Positions 35,526 to 42,337 of a DNA stretch of 64,000 nt are shown here, piece after piece; the first letter of the stretch is position 1; each line of letters opens with the position of its first letter. This DNA comes from DAIMFL01 sp964372215 (lineage in GTDB: Bacteria > Pseudomonadota > Alphaproteobacteria > Dongiales > Dongiaceae). Below the pieces are notes generated by a model, which was not told the origin of the DNA, did not search any database, and was given only the letters and a program-made list of their open reading frames with translations. The stretch lies in NCBI GenBank assembly GCA_964372215.1, contig CAYJQC010000002.1, positions 181,668-245,667 on the forward strand. The letters run 5' to 3'. Made by a program: the position numbers and the translations under genes.

Positions 35526-35752
35526 TGGCAGGCTCCGGCAAGGCTTCGGACGCCTGGCTATCGGTGCGGTTGCCGCCCGCGCTGGTGCGCGCGGTCAAGA
35601 TCAGGGCGGCCACGCGCGGCGAGACGCTGCGCGCGACGATCCTGCGCGCACTCAAGGCGGACGGTTTCAAGGTTCCCGACAGTGCAATCTCCGATCGGCG
35701 CGTCAAGGCCAACAAGACACGCTCGCGCGTGCAGCGCGGGCGCGCACGATAG
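35525..35752 (+). CDS. ribbon-helix-helix-like small protein
   Basis: 75 residues from GTG 35525, overlapping the recombinase stop by one base (TAGTG). The stretch WLSVRLPPALVRAVKIRAATRGETLRA (cut here: strand SVRL, helix ALVRAVKIRAATRG, helix ETLRATILRAL) matches an Arc/CopG-like fold, followed by a basic tail. It may bind DNA and autoregulate the recombinase operon. No toxin gene is adjacent. Confidence 0.6.
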   Translation: MAGSGKASDAWLSVRLPPALVRAVKIRAATRGETLRATILRALKADGFKVPDSAISDRRVKANKTRSRVQRGRAR

Positions 35753-35862
35753 ATGACCCAGCGGCCATCTGCCAATCGAGCGACACTGGACACAGCGGCG
35801 GGGGTTGTACCACGGCGGCCGGTGCGCCCATCATGGGGCGCACGCGGTAGTGGAGAAGATCA

Positions 35863-36192
35863 ATGTCCAGAACGCTAGTGACGTGCCTGGTGGCGTTCGC
35901 TCTGGCTGGCTGCGCCGCTCAGCCCGAGCAACCGTCAAAATGGAGACTGGCGGGCTATGCACCTGGCACAGCGCCGGTCAGTTCAACCCTGCAAGCTCGC
36001 CTCGGACAGGACGACGCCGCCTGTCGCTATGAACTGATGGTCGCCCAATCACAAGCTCAGGCGCCCGCCATCGGATCGACCGGACCATATGCGACCCAGC
36101 TCGACGCGCTGGGCGGCGCCATGCTCGCCGGGCCCGGCCCGGATGCCTACGACCTCTGCATGCGCGCCCGCGGCTGGGAGCGGGCGGAGTGA
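35863..36192 (+). CDS. small lipoprotein of the element
   Basis: 109 residues with a lipoprotein signal: MSRTLVTCLVAFALAGCAAQ, the lipobox LAGC placing the acylated Cys at about residue 17. The mature part contains Cys pairs (DDAACRYEL ... DLCMRARGWE). Short exported lipoproteins with a C-terminal MRARGW motif are frequent in phages and plasmids, where some affect entry of other phages; that role is speculative here. Confidence 0.7.
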   Translation: MSRTLVTCLVAFALAGCAAQPEQPSKWRLAGYAPGTAPVSSTLQARLGQDDAACRYELMVAQSQAQAPAIGSTGPYATQLDALGGAMLAGPGPDAYDLCMRARGWERAE

Positions 36193-36211
36193 TCGAGCGC
36201 ATTGGCGATAG

Positions 36212-36343
36212 ATGACTCGCCTGGCCGGCGCCGCGGTCATTGTGGCCGGGATCGCAGGCGCCGTGCTTGGCTGGTCATCGTCTGTGAATGTCGCCCTGAT
36301 TGCGATGGGGCTCGCGCTCGCTACGAGGCGGCCGCGCCGATAG
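36212..36343 (+). CDS. 43-residue membrane protein
   Basis: The frame begins MTRLAGAAVIVAGIAGAVLG and continues to a second hydrophobic stretch VNVALIAMGLALATRR before the stop. Two short membrane helices with a basic C-terminus. It follows the lipoprotein by 19 nt and may belong to the same transcript. Holin-like size and topology, but nothing else supports a lysis role. Confidence 0.45.
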   Translation: MTRLAGAAVIVAGIAGAVLGWSSSVNVALIAMGLALATRRPRR

Positions 36344-36365
36344 AAGACCCAGCGACTGTCGGCCC

Positions 36366-36971
36366 TCAGGTGACTCTCGCCTCGCTACCGCGCTTCTTCG
36401 GCGCGAACAACCCGGTTCCCGTTCCCGGAAAGCCGTTGCGCTCGTACGCAATGGCCGTTGAGACGGGATTCAGGAAGCTGGCGAACAGGTCGCCGAGCGG
36501 GCTGTAGCCCTGGGGCGCGGTCAGGGACGACGCGCGTGCCGCCGCGGTGGTGGCTGCGGCCTTCGGGTCGGCGCTGGCGCTGAGCTGGTTGTACAGCTCG
36601 CTCTTGTTGTTTTCGACCTGGCCGCGCTGCTGCTGGGCCGCGCTCTGGGCCTGGTCGCCGATGACCGCCTGATTCTTCTTGTAGGCCCCCGTCAGCTCGG
36701 CGAGAGACTGCGCGCCGGCGGAGGCGTTGAGGTTGCCGCCGCGCGCCAGATTGAAGATCAGCGCCTTCTTGGCCTTGGCGAACTGGTCGTCGAGCTGCGG
36801 CATGTAGTAGCCGGAATAGCTGTCGCTCAGGCCCTGGTAGTAGGCCGGGTCGAAGGCGGCGAACTGCTGGTCGATCGCCGAGCGGCCCTCGGTGATCTTC
36901 TGCTGCCGCTCGACCTCGGCCTGGCGGGCGATCTCTGCGGAATTGTCCTTGGGGGCCTTAGGCAGGCACAT
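36366..36971 (-). CDS. phage-like structural/hypothetical protein
   Basis: 201 residues from ATG 36971 (MCLPKAPKDNSAEIARQAEVE). Gln/Ala/Asn-rich and helical, with AFDPAYYQGLSDSYSGYYMP and a stretch RGGNLNASAGAQSLAELTG. The N-terminal MCxPKAPKDNSAEIAR pattern recurs in uncharacterised proteins of podovirus-like phages. It is the third gene of the reverse-strand operon behind the small terminase homologue. The precise role (head, internal or packaging protein) is unknown. Confidence 0.55.
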   Translation of the reverse strand: MCLPKAPKDNSAEIARQAEVERQQKITEGRSAIDQQFAAFDPAYYQGLSDSYSGYYMPQLDDQFAKAKKALIFNLARGGNLNASAGAQSLAELTGAYKKNQAVIGDQAQSAAQQQRGQVENNKSELYNQLSASADPKAAATTAAARASSLTAPQGYSPLGDLFASFLNPVSTAIAYERNGFPGTGTGLFAPKKRGSEARVT

Positions 36972-36987
36972 GGCGTTCGTTCCTGAA

Positions 36988-37347
36988 CTAGGCGGCCGAC
37001 TGGCCGTCGGCCGGCGCGGGGGTGGATGCGGCGAGGTCGGCCGCATCGCGCGCGAACATGGCAAGCCGCCCGTCTTCTACCGCTGTCGCCACTTCGGCGA
37101 CAACGGTCGCGGCCTGATAGAGCACATTCGCCTCCGCCGCGTGCGTTGCGCGAATCCGGTTGGCGATCTCGCTCGTCACCAGCCCGGCGCGGACCAAGGC
37201 GCGGAGCATCGGGACTGCCTTGGCGCCGGAGTCGGCGAGTTCCTGCCGATCGAACACGGCGAAGCCGAGCGAGCGCAGCTCGGCCGTCATCTCGGCAATC
37301 CGTGCCGCGTTCGCTCGCATGCCGGCCACCTGATCCGCGCTGCTCAT
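36988..37347 (-). CDS. phage-like helical protein
   Basis: 119 residues, almost entirely helical with an amphipathic N-terminal half (MSSADQVAGMRANAARIAEM). Start ATG 37347 overlaps the stop of the terminase-like gene as ATGA; the next gene begins 16 nt further on. No family recognised; operon position suggests a packaging or head-size function. Confidence 0.55.
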   Translation of the reverse strand: MSSADQVAGMRANAARIAEMTAELRSLGFAVFDRQELADSGAKAVPMLRALVRAGLVTSEIANRIRATHAAEANVLYQAATVVAEVATAVEDGRLAMFARDAADLAASTPAPADGQSAA

Positions 37348-37811
37348 TCCTCGGGTTCCTTTTCCGGGGCTCGGGCGGATTCCATCGCCGCCAGCTTGGC
37401 CCGGCTCTCCGTCACGAATGCGTCGAGCTCGGCCATGGTCCATTCGCTCATCGACTTGGCGGTCGGGTCGCGCTCAGGCTCGGCAGCCTTTGGCGCAACG
37501 TGGCCGGCCCTGTCGAGGACCGTCTTCGCCGCGTCCAGCTTGATGCGCATCATCGCGGCGTCGATCCGCGGGTCCGCCAGGATGACTCGGACCACCGCAA
37601 GCGCGGGGGCGGCGGCGTCGCCGATCGCCTCCCGCATCTGCTTGGCGATTTCCAGCCGTACGCCGTCGTGGCGCAGGAGTCTGTATGCGGTCTGGCGAGC
37701 GGCGTCCTCGGAGTAGCCGGCGCGGGCAGCGCAGGCGGCGCCGTTGCCGGCTACGTCTGAGTTGACGTAGAGCGAAGCGAACTCGCGCTGCTGATCGTTG
37801 ATCTGTGCCAT
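37344..37811 (-). CDS. terminase small subunit homologue
   Basis: 155 residues. The N-terminal DNA-binding region reads NDQQREFASLYVNSDVAGNGAACAARAGYSEDAARQTAYRLLR (key parts: ReF, NGaAcAARAGYsedAArqtAyRLL), the classic TerS helix-turn-helix. An oligomerisation helix region follows (RIKLDAAKTVLDRAGHVAPKA). TerS recognises pac/cos DNA for packaging. No large terminase is in the window, as in satellites that redirect a helper phage terminase. Confidence 0.8.
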   Translation of the reverse strand: MAQINDQQREFASLYVNSDVAGNGAACAARAGYSEDAARQTAYRLLRHDGVRLEIAKQMREAIGDAAAPALAVVRVILADPRIDAAMMRIKLDAAKTVLDRAGHVAPKAAEPERDPTAKSMSEWTMAELDAFVTESRAKLAAMESARAPEKEPEE

Positions 37812-38059
37812 GACAGCGGCATTCTCTCACAGGGGCCGGATGTACGCAGTACGCTTGCCGCGAGCCGGGAGCCGCAACCCGAGACGGCAACTGCAATTCG
37901 ACACCTCCGGCGCCCGGCGAGCGAACCGGTGCGGTGTACACGGCGATGGAAGGCGCCTCGCGTGCCGGCGCCGGCTGCCGCCGGCCTGGCCGATCCGCGG
38001 CCGCCCTTCACTGATCCGCAGGGCGGCAGCATCCGCAGCCGCATATGCCCTTCTCTATT

Positions 38060-38292
38060 GCGGATGGGCGGATCATTTCGGCGTGCCGGAAATGCACGAT
38101 ATAACAATGAGTTAGACGATCCGCGGATGAAACCGCGGATGGTTGCGGATGGGCGGATGGGCGGATGAAGAATGGCGGTTCTCCGCCATTTTTTCGATCC
38201 ATCCGCAGATAGGCTGCTGCGGCCGCACCCCCGCCTGCGGATGCCGACCATCCGTAGGCATCCGCCGCGGATGGTTGCGGATGGGCGGATGG
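38060..38292. repeat. iteron cluster, candidate replication origin of the element
   Basis: At least ten GCGGATG/CATCCGC units occur in 230 bp on both strands. A 28-bp block is present twice without mismatch (38133-38160 and 38265-38292), composed of GCGGATGG units separated by 1-3 bases. An AT-rich patch (about 38096-38115) lies between the first units (38060-38073) and the main array. This iteron-plus-AT-rich plan is expected for the origin recognised by the Prim-Pol/RepA-type protein. Confidence 0.75.
38171..38194. terminator. hairpin terminator inside the iteron region
   Basis: A perfect 8-bp stem AATGGCGG (38171-38178) and CCGCCATT (38183-38190), 4-nt loop TTCT, followed by TTTT. It could stop plus-strand transcription, or serve as a hairpin element of the origin. 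Confidence 0.6.
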
Positions 38293-38386
38293 TGCCTCCA
38301 CCAGACCACCCTTGGCCCGCCCCGTCAGGGGACGGCCGCGCGCCCATCAGGCGATGCTGCGCAGCCTCGCCGCCCGCCCCTTCGGG

Positions 38387-38719
38387 TCACGCCAGGACAG
38401 AGACAGCGCCGAGGACGATTGCGGCCGTGGTGAACAGGATGATCCAGCCGGGGATGACCGCTCTCGACAGCACCCGATCGGCCAGGATTGAGACGGTACA
38501 GCCGGCGAGGAATCCGACGACCGGCAGCCACCATGTCCACATGACAAAGCCGACGATCAGCAGCGCCAGAAACGTGAAGGCGCTCGCGGCGCCGGCCGTG
38601 TGGAAGATACTGAGCCCGATGTCACGCCCCGGCTGATCGCCGGGGCTGCGCAAGGCGCCCTGATAGTAGTTGCCGGCGGTGACAGCCGCTGACATTGCGG
38701 CGAGGTAGACCCATTCCAT
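38387..38719 (-). CDS. three-segment membrane protein at the element's right end
   Basis: 110 residues from ATG 38719 (MEWVYLAAMSAAVTAGNYY). Three hydrophobic segments: FTFLALLIVGFVMWTWWLP, VVGFLAGCTVSILA and IPGWIILFTTAAIVLGAVSV. The longer frame to 38848 has no family support. Unknown role; possible accessory membrane or exclusion protein. Confidence 0.6.
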   Translation of the reverse strand: MEWVYLAAMSAAVTAGNYYQGALRSPGDQPGRDIGLSIFHTAGAASAFTFLALLIVGFVMWTWWLPVVGFLAGCTVSILADRVLSRAVIPGWIILFTTAAIVLGAVSVLA

Positions 38720-38968
38720 GACGCCCCCACTCCCTCCGCGAGCCCGCGACCTGGACGCGCGACGGCAGCATGGACCCAATCTCGCCCCATGACACGCGGG
38801 GCGCCGATCGGCGACCGCGCGACGCCACGCCAGCTTCGGGCGGGCCAAGGAAGCAAGGCTCAGTGCGGGATAGAGGCTTCAGACGCTGATGGACGGCGCA
38901 GCGAGTACCGGGTGAGTATCGCGCCTAGAAATGCGAACGGTGACGATCAGCTAACGTGCTGGAAAGAC

Positions 38969-39045
<77 letters not shown>

Positions 39046-39159
39046 GCTGGGTCCGGCCAGCGCCCGGAACGGGCCGGACGGTCGGACGGGCCGGACCATA
39101 CTGCAAGGCGGACGGCCGCGTAAAGCCCGGGGGGCCGGCGGCGCCCGAGGGGCTGGCGC

Positions 39160-40329
39160 TCAGTCGCCGGCGACCGTCGCCCCGGCGGTTTCCGGCGCCG
39201 CGTCCGCTTCCGCCGCCGGCGGGTCGGCGCGCAGGGCCGCGAAGTCTTCGGCGCCGCCGTCGATCACCCGGGCCGCCAGGGCATCGGCGCCGGAGCCGAG
39301 CGGTGCCTGGCGGTCGGCGATCCAGCCGGCGATGTCGGCCAGCACGATGCCGGCCGCGAGGTCGCGCAGCAGCATGTGATAGCCGCGCGGATAGAGCGCG
39401 ACGCGCGGGGCCGTGCCCGGGGCGCCTCCGGCCGCGCCGCCGGCCGCCGCGCCGGGATCGGCCGGCAGCCGGCGCAGCCAGGCCAGCGCCGCGCCCTCGG
39501 GGATCACCTGCTCGCGCGCGCCGTAGAGCAGCAGGGCGGGACCGGCGAGCGCCGGCGCCGCCGCCCAGGCCCGGTCCATCAGCCCGACCAGGCCGTAGAT
39601 CGTGTCGACCCGGGTTTCCTTGATCACCAGGGGATCGCGGCCGAGTGCGCGCAGCATGGCGAGATTGTCCGACGGCAGGATGTTCAGCCCCTCGCCGGTC
39701 AGCTTGAGCCAGGGCAGGCTGTGGGCGGCGAGCCACAGCAGGCCGCTCTGCAGCGGCCCCTGGGTCGCGCGGCCCCACACCGCCGGCGCCGCCAGGATGA
39801 TTCCGGCGCAGGCCGGCGGATCGGCCGAGGCGGCGGCGACGGCGGCGACTGCGCCGCCCATGCTCTCGCCGAGGATGTAGAGCGGCACGCCGGGATGGCG
39901 GGCGGCGACCAGATCGGCCGCCGCCCGCAGGTCGTCGATCAGGGCCTGGTCGCCGGGCCACAGCCCGCGCTGCGGGGTCGCGCCGAAGCCGCGCTGGTCA
40001 TAGGCGTAGGTCGCGATGCCCCGGCGCGACCAGGCGAGCGCCGGCGATTCGAAGGCCCGGGAATAGTCGTTGAAGCCGTGCAGCGCCAGGATCACCGCGA
40101 CCGGCCTGCCGTCGCCGTCGCGGTCGAGCGGATGCCAGACCCGCAAGGGCAGCGCGACGCCGTCCGCCGTCACGATGGCGTCGGCGGTCAGCGACGGCGC
40201 GGCGACCGGCGGCCCGATCTGCTGCAGCCGGGGGGCGCAGGCCGCGAGTCCGAGGAACGGCAGGACAAGGATCAGCAGGACGCGGGCGTACCGCCCAAAG
40301 GCGGCCGGCCGGCCCACCGCCGGCCTCAC
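39160..40329 (-). CDS. lipoprotein alpha/beta hydrolase (monoacylglycerol-lipase-like)
   Basis: 389 residues. A signal with lipobox GLAAC (Cys at about residue 31) indicates a lipid-anchored envelope protein. The hydrolase core shows ALHGFNDYSRAFE (oxyanion loop), YDQRGFGATP, nucleophile elbow ILGESMGGAVAA and a late His in YPRGYHMLLRDL. The pattern matches PldB/monoglyceride lipases. GTG start overlaps the upstream ABC ATPase stop by four bases. An Ala/Gly-rich insertion before the catalytic His is unusual. Confidence 0.88.
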   Translation of the reverse strand: MRPAVGRPAAFGRYARVLLILVLPFLGLAACAPRLQQIGPPVAAPSLTADAIVTADGVALPLRVWHPLDRDGDGRPVAVILALHGFNDYSRAFESPALAWSRRGIATYAYDQRGFGATPQRGLWPGDQALIDDLRAAADLVAARHPGVPLYILGESMGGAVAAVAAASADPPACAGIILAAPAVWGRATQGPLQSGLLWLAAHSLPWLKLTGEGLNILPSDNLAMLRALGRDPLVIKETRVDTIYGLVGLMDRAWAAAPALAGPALLLYGAREQVIPEGAALAWLRRLPADPGAAAGGAAGGAPGTAPRVALYPRGYHMLLRDLAAGIVLADIAGWIADRQAPLGSGADALAARVIDGGAEDFAALRADPPAAEADAAPETAGATVAGD

Positions 40330-41390
40330 CGTTTGCGCTCGCCGGCGCCGGCGCCGGGGCCGAACTCGCCGTCATGGGCGCCGCGGGTGAGCTGCAGGAA
40401 CACGTCCTCGAGATCGGCCTCGAGGGTGGTCATGTCGGCGACGGCGAGTCCGCTCGCCTGCACCGCCGACAGAATCTCGCCGGCGCTGGTGCGGCTCGGC
40501 GCGTAGCGCAGCACCAGCCGGCGCGGGGTCTGCAGCTCGGCGCCGTAACGCGCCAGACCGTCCGGCACCGTCGGTAGGTCACCCACCAGGATGAACACCA
40601 GCTCCTTGTTGTCGAGGCGCTGCAGCAGGTTCGCGGTGGTGTCACAGGCGATGACCCGGCCGTGATTGATGATGGCGATGCGGTCGCACAGCTCCTCCGC
40701 CTCCTCCAGATAGTGGGTGGTGAGGAGGACCGTGGTGCCGGCGGCGTTGAGCGCGCGGACATGGCTCCAGAGCTGCTTGCGGAGCTCGATGTCGACGCCG
40801 GCGGTCGGCTCGTCCAGCACCAGCACGGGCGGCGAGTGCACCATCGCCTTGGCTACCATCAGGCGCCGCTTCATGCCGCCCGACAGGGTGCGGGCATAGG
40901 CCCCGGCCTTGTCGGCGAGGCCGACGGTGGCGAGAATCTCCTGGGTCCGCCGCTCGCGCCGGGGCACCCCGAACAACCCGGCCTGGAGGTCGAGCAGCTC
41001 GCGCGGGGTGAAGAACGGGTCGACGTTCAGCTCCTGCGGCACCACGCCGATCGCCGACGCGGCGGCGCGGGGGCTGCGGTCGAGGTCGAGATCCCAGATC
41101 TTGACCGTGCCGGAGGTCTTGTTGACCAGCTGGGCCAGGATGTTGATCAGGGTCGACTTGCCGGCGCCGTTGGGCCCGAGCAGGCCGAACAGGCTGCCGC
41201 GGGGGATGTCGAGATCGACGTCGATCAGGGCGTGCTTCGGATTCTTGCCGGCATAGATCTTGTTGAGGCCGTGCACCGAGACCGCGTTGTCCGGCCGGTC
41301 CGGCACCGCCGGCCGGGCGCCGACGGCCGGCGCGGCGCCGGTTTCCGGGGCGCGCAGGGGCATCGGGGACGCAGGCGGGGTTCGGGTCAC
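40326..41390 (-). CDS. ABC transporter ATP-binding protein (YadG/ABC-2 type)
   Basis: 354 residues. Walker A LLGPNGAGKSTLI, Q-loop VVPQELN, signature LSGGMKRRL, Walker B VLVLDEPTAG and the H-loop LTTHYLEEAE are all intact. About 40 N-terminal residues rich in Pro and Ala precede the domain. YadG-like ATPases normally pair with a YadH-like permease, but none is adjacent; instead the lipase gene follows with four-base overlap. Start GTG 41390. Confidence 0.92.
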   Translation of the reverse strand: MTRTPPASPMPLRAPETGAAPAVGARPAVPDRPDNAVSVHGLNKIYAGKNPKHALIDVDLDIPRGSLFGLLGPNGAGKSTLINILAQLVNKTSGTVKIWDLDLDRSPRAAASAIGVVPQELNVDPFFTPRELLDLQAGLFGVPRRERRTQEILATVGLADKAGAYARTLSGGMKRRLMVAKAMVHSPPVLVLDEPTAGVDIELRKQLWSHVRALNAAGTTVLLTTHYLEEAEELCDRIAIINHGRVIACDTTANLLQRLDNKELVFILVGDLPTVPDGLARYGAELQTPRRLVLRYAPSRTSAGEILSAVQASGLAVADMTTLEADLEDVFLQLTRGAHDGEFGPGAGAGERKR

Positions 41391-41581
41391 GGTCGGGGGT
41401 CATCCACCAGGAAGCTCGGCAGCGGCAAGAAGACTGGCGCCCGCCGAGGGCCGGCCGAGCGCGCCGGGGCCGGGTTTCGCAGCCCTGTTGATCGGTGGGG
41501 CGGCCCATCGGTATCATCCGCCGCCGCCGCCGGTCAACTGCACCCCCGGCCGGCATCCCGCTTCCCGTGCATGAGGCCGCC

Positions 41582-41761
41582 ATGGAACCGACCGAGGTCA
41601 TCACCGTCGACACCGCCACGGTCGGCTGCGACGGGGGCGGCGGCGCGCTCGGCCACCCGCTGGTCTATCTCAACATGGGCGGGGACGGCCGGATCGACTG
41701 CCCCTATTGCAGCCGCCGCTTCGTGCTGAAGCAAGGGGCGAAGGCCGCGGCCGGGCATTGA
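41582..41761 (+). CDS. zinc-finger protein of the NDUFS6/CHCC type
   Basis: 59 residues. The metal site is spread over VGCDGGGGALGHPLVYL (Cys, His) and IDCPYCSRRFVL (two Cys), the CHCC pattern of the complex I accessory subunit NDUFS6 and of short bacterial homologues. GHP and CPYC spacing is diagnostic. Start ATG 41582 chosen over upstream in-frame codons. Confidence 0.9.
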   Translation: MEPTEVITVDTATVGCDGGGGALGHPLVYLNMGGDGRIDCPYCSRRFVLKQGAKAAAGH

Positions 41762-41835
41762 GCTCGGGGGACGGAGAGCCCGCGTCGGCCCGCCCCCATG
41801 GTACACTGGCCACCCGAACAGCGGACACGGACGCC

Positions 41836-42063
41836 ATGAAGAAGACCAGGCAGCTCACCGCGATCATCGAGCGCGCGGACGACGGCTATGTCGCGCTCTG
41901 TCCAGAACTCGACATCGCCAGTCAAGGGAACAGCGTGGAGGAAGCACGGCGCAACCTCCAGGAAGCGTTGGAGCTGTTTTTCGAGACGGCCGATCGCTCG
42001 GAGATCGAGCGCCGGCTTCATGGCGAGGTCTTCGTGACCAGCGTCGAGGTCGCGATTGGGTAG
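41836..42063 (+). CDS. hicB: HicB-family antitoxin
   Basis: 75 residues with the partial RNase H-like HicB fold: LTAIIERADDGYVALCPELDIAS, then SVEEARRNLQEALELFFE. No C-terminal DNA-binding domain is seen, so regulation may need HicA or another factor. It overlaps hicA by eight bases, antitoxin first. Confidence 0.9.
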   Translation: MKKTRQLTAIIERADDGYVALCPELDIASQGNSVEEARRNLQEALELFFETADRSEIERRLHGEVFVTSVEVAIG

Positions 42064-42280
42064 GCTCCGCGTCCTCCCTGGGCGCGAGGTCTGTCGAATC
42101 CTGGGCCAACACGGCTTCGTCGAGGTCAGGCGTCGCGGCAGCCACGTCATCATGCAGCGGCGAGCCGACGGCACCACGACCACCGTCCCCGTGCCCGACC
42201 ACGGTACTCTGCGCCCGGGAACATTGCAGTCCATCATCCGCCAATCGGGTCTGCCCCGAAGCGTCTTCGAGGCGGACTAG
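42056..42280 (+). CDS. hicA: HicA-family mRNA interferase toxin
   Basis: 74 residues from TTG 42056. The double-stranded RNA-binding-like HicA fold is shown by GREVCRILGQHGFVEVRRRGSHVIMQ, which contains the catalytic His (GSH), and VPVPDHGTLRPGTLQSII. HicA cleaves mRNA independent of translation until bound by HicB. The eight-base overlap with hicB and the rare TTG start would keep toxin output below antitoxin. Confidence 0.92.
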   Translation: MGRLRVLPGREVCRILGQHGFVEVRRRGSHVIMQRRADGTTTTVPVPDHGTLRPGTLQSIIRQSGLPRSVFEAD

Positions 42281-42337
42281 GGTCGGCGAACGCCGGCGAC
42301 CTCGACTCTCCCCGCCCCGTCCGGCAAGCTGCCGCTC

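Noticed and set aside
38060..38292. Repeats considered as a CRISPR array
   Set aside because: Units are 7-8 bp, occur on both strands and with irregular 1-3 bp gaps; there are no equal spacers and no cas genes.
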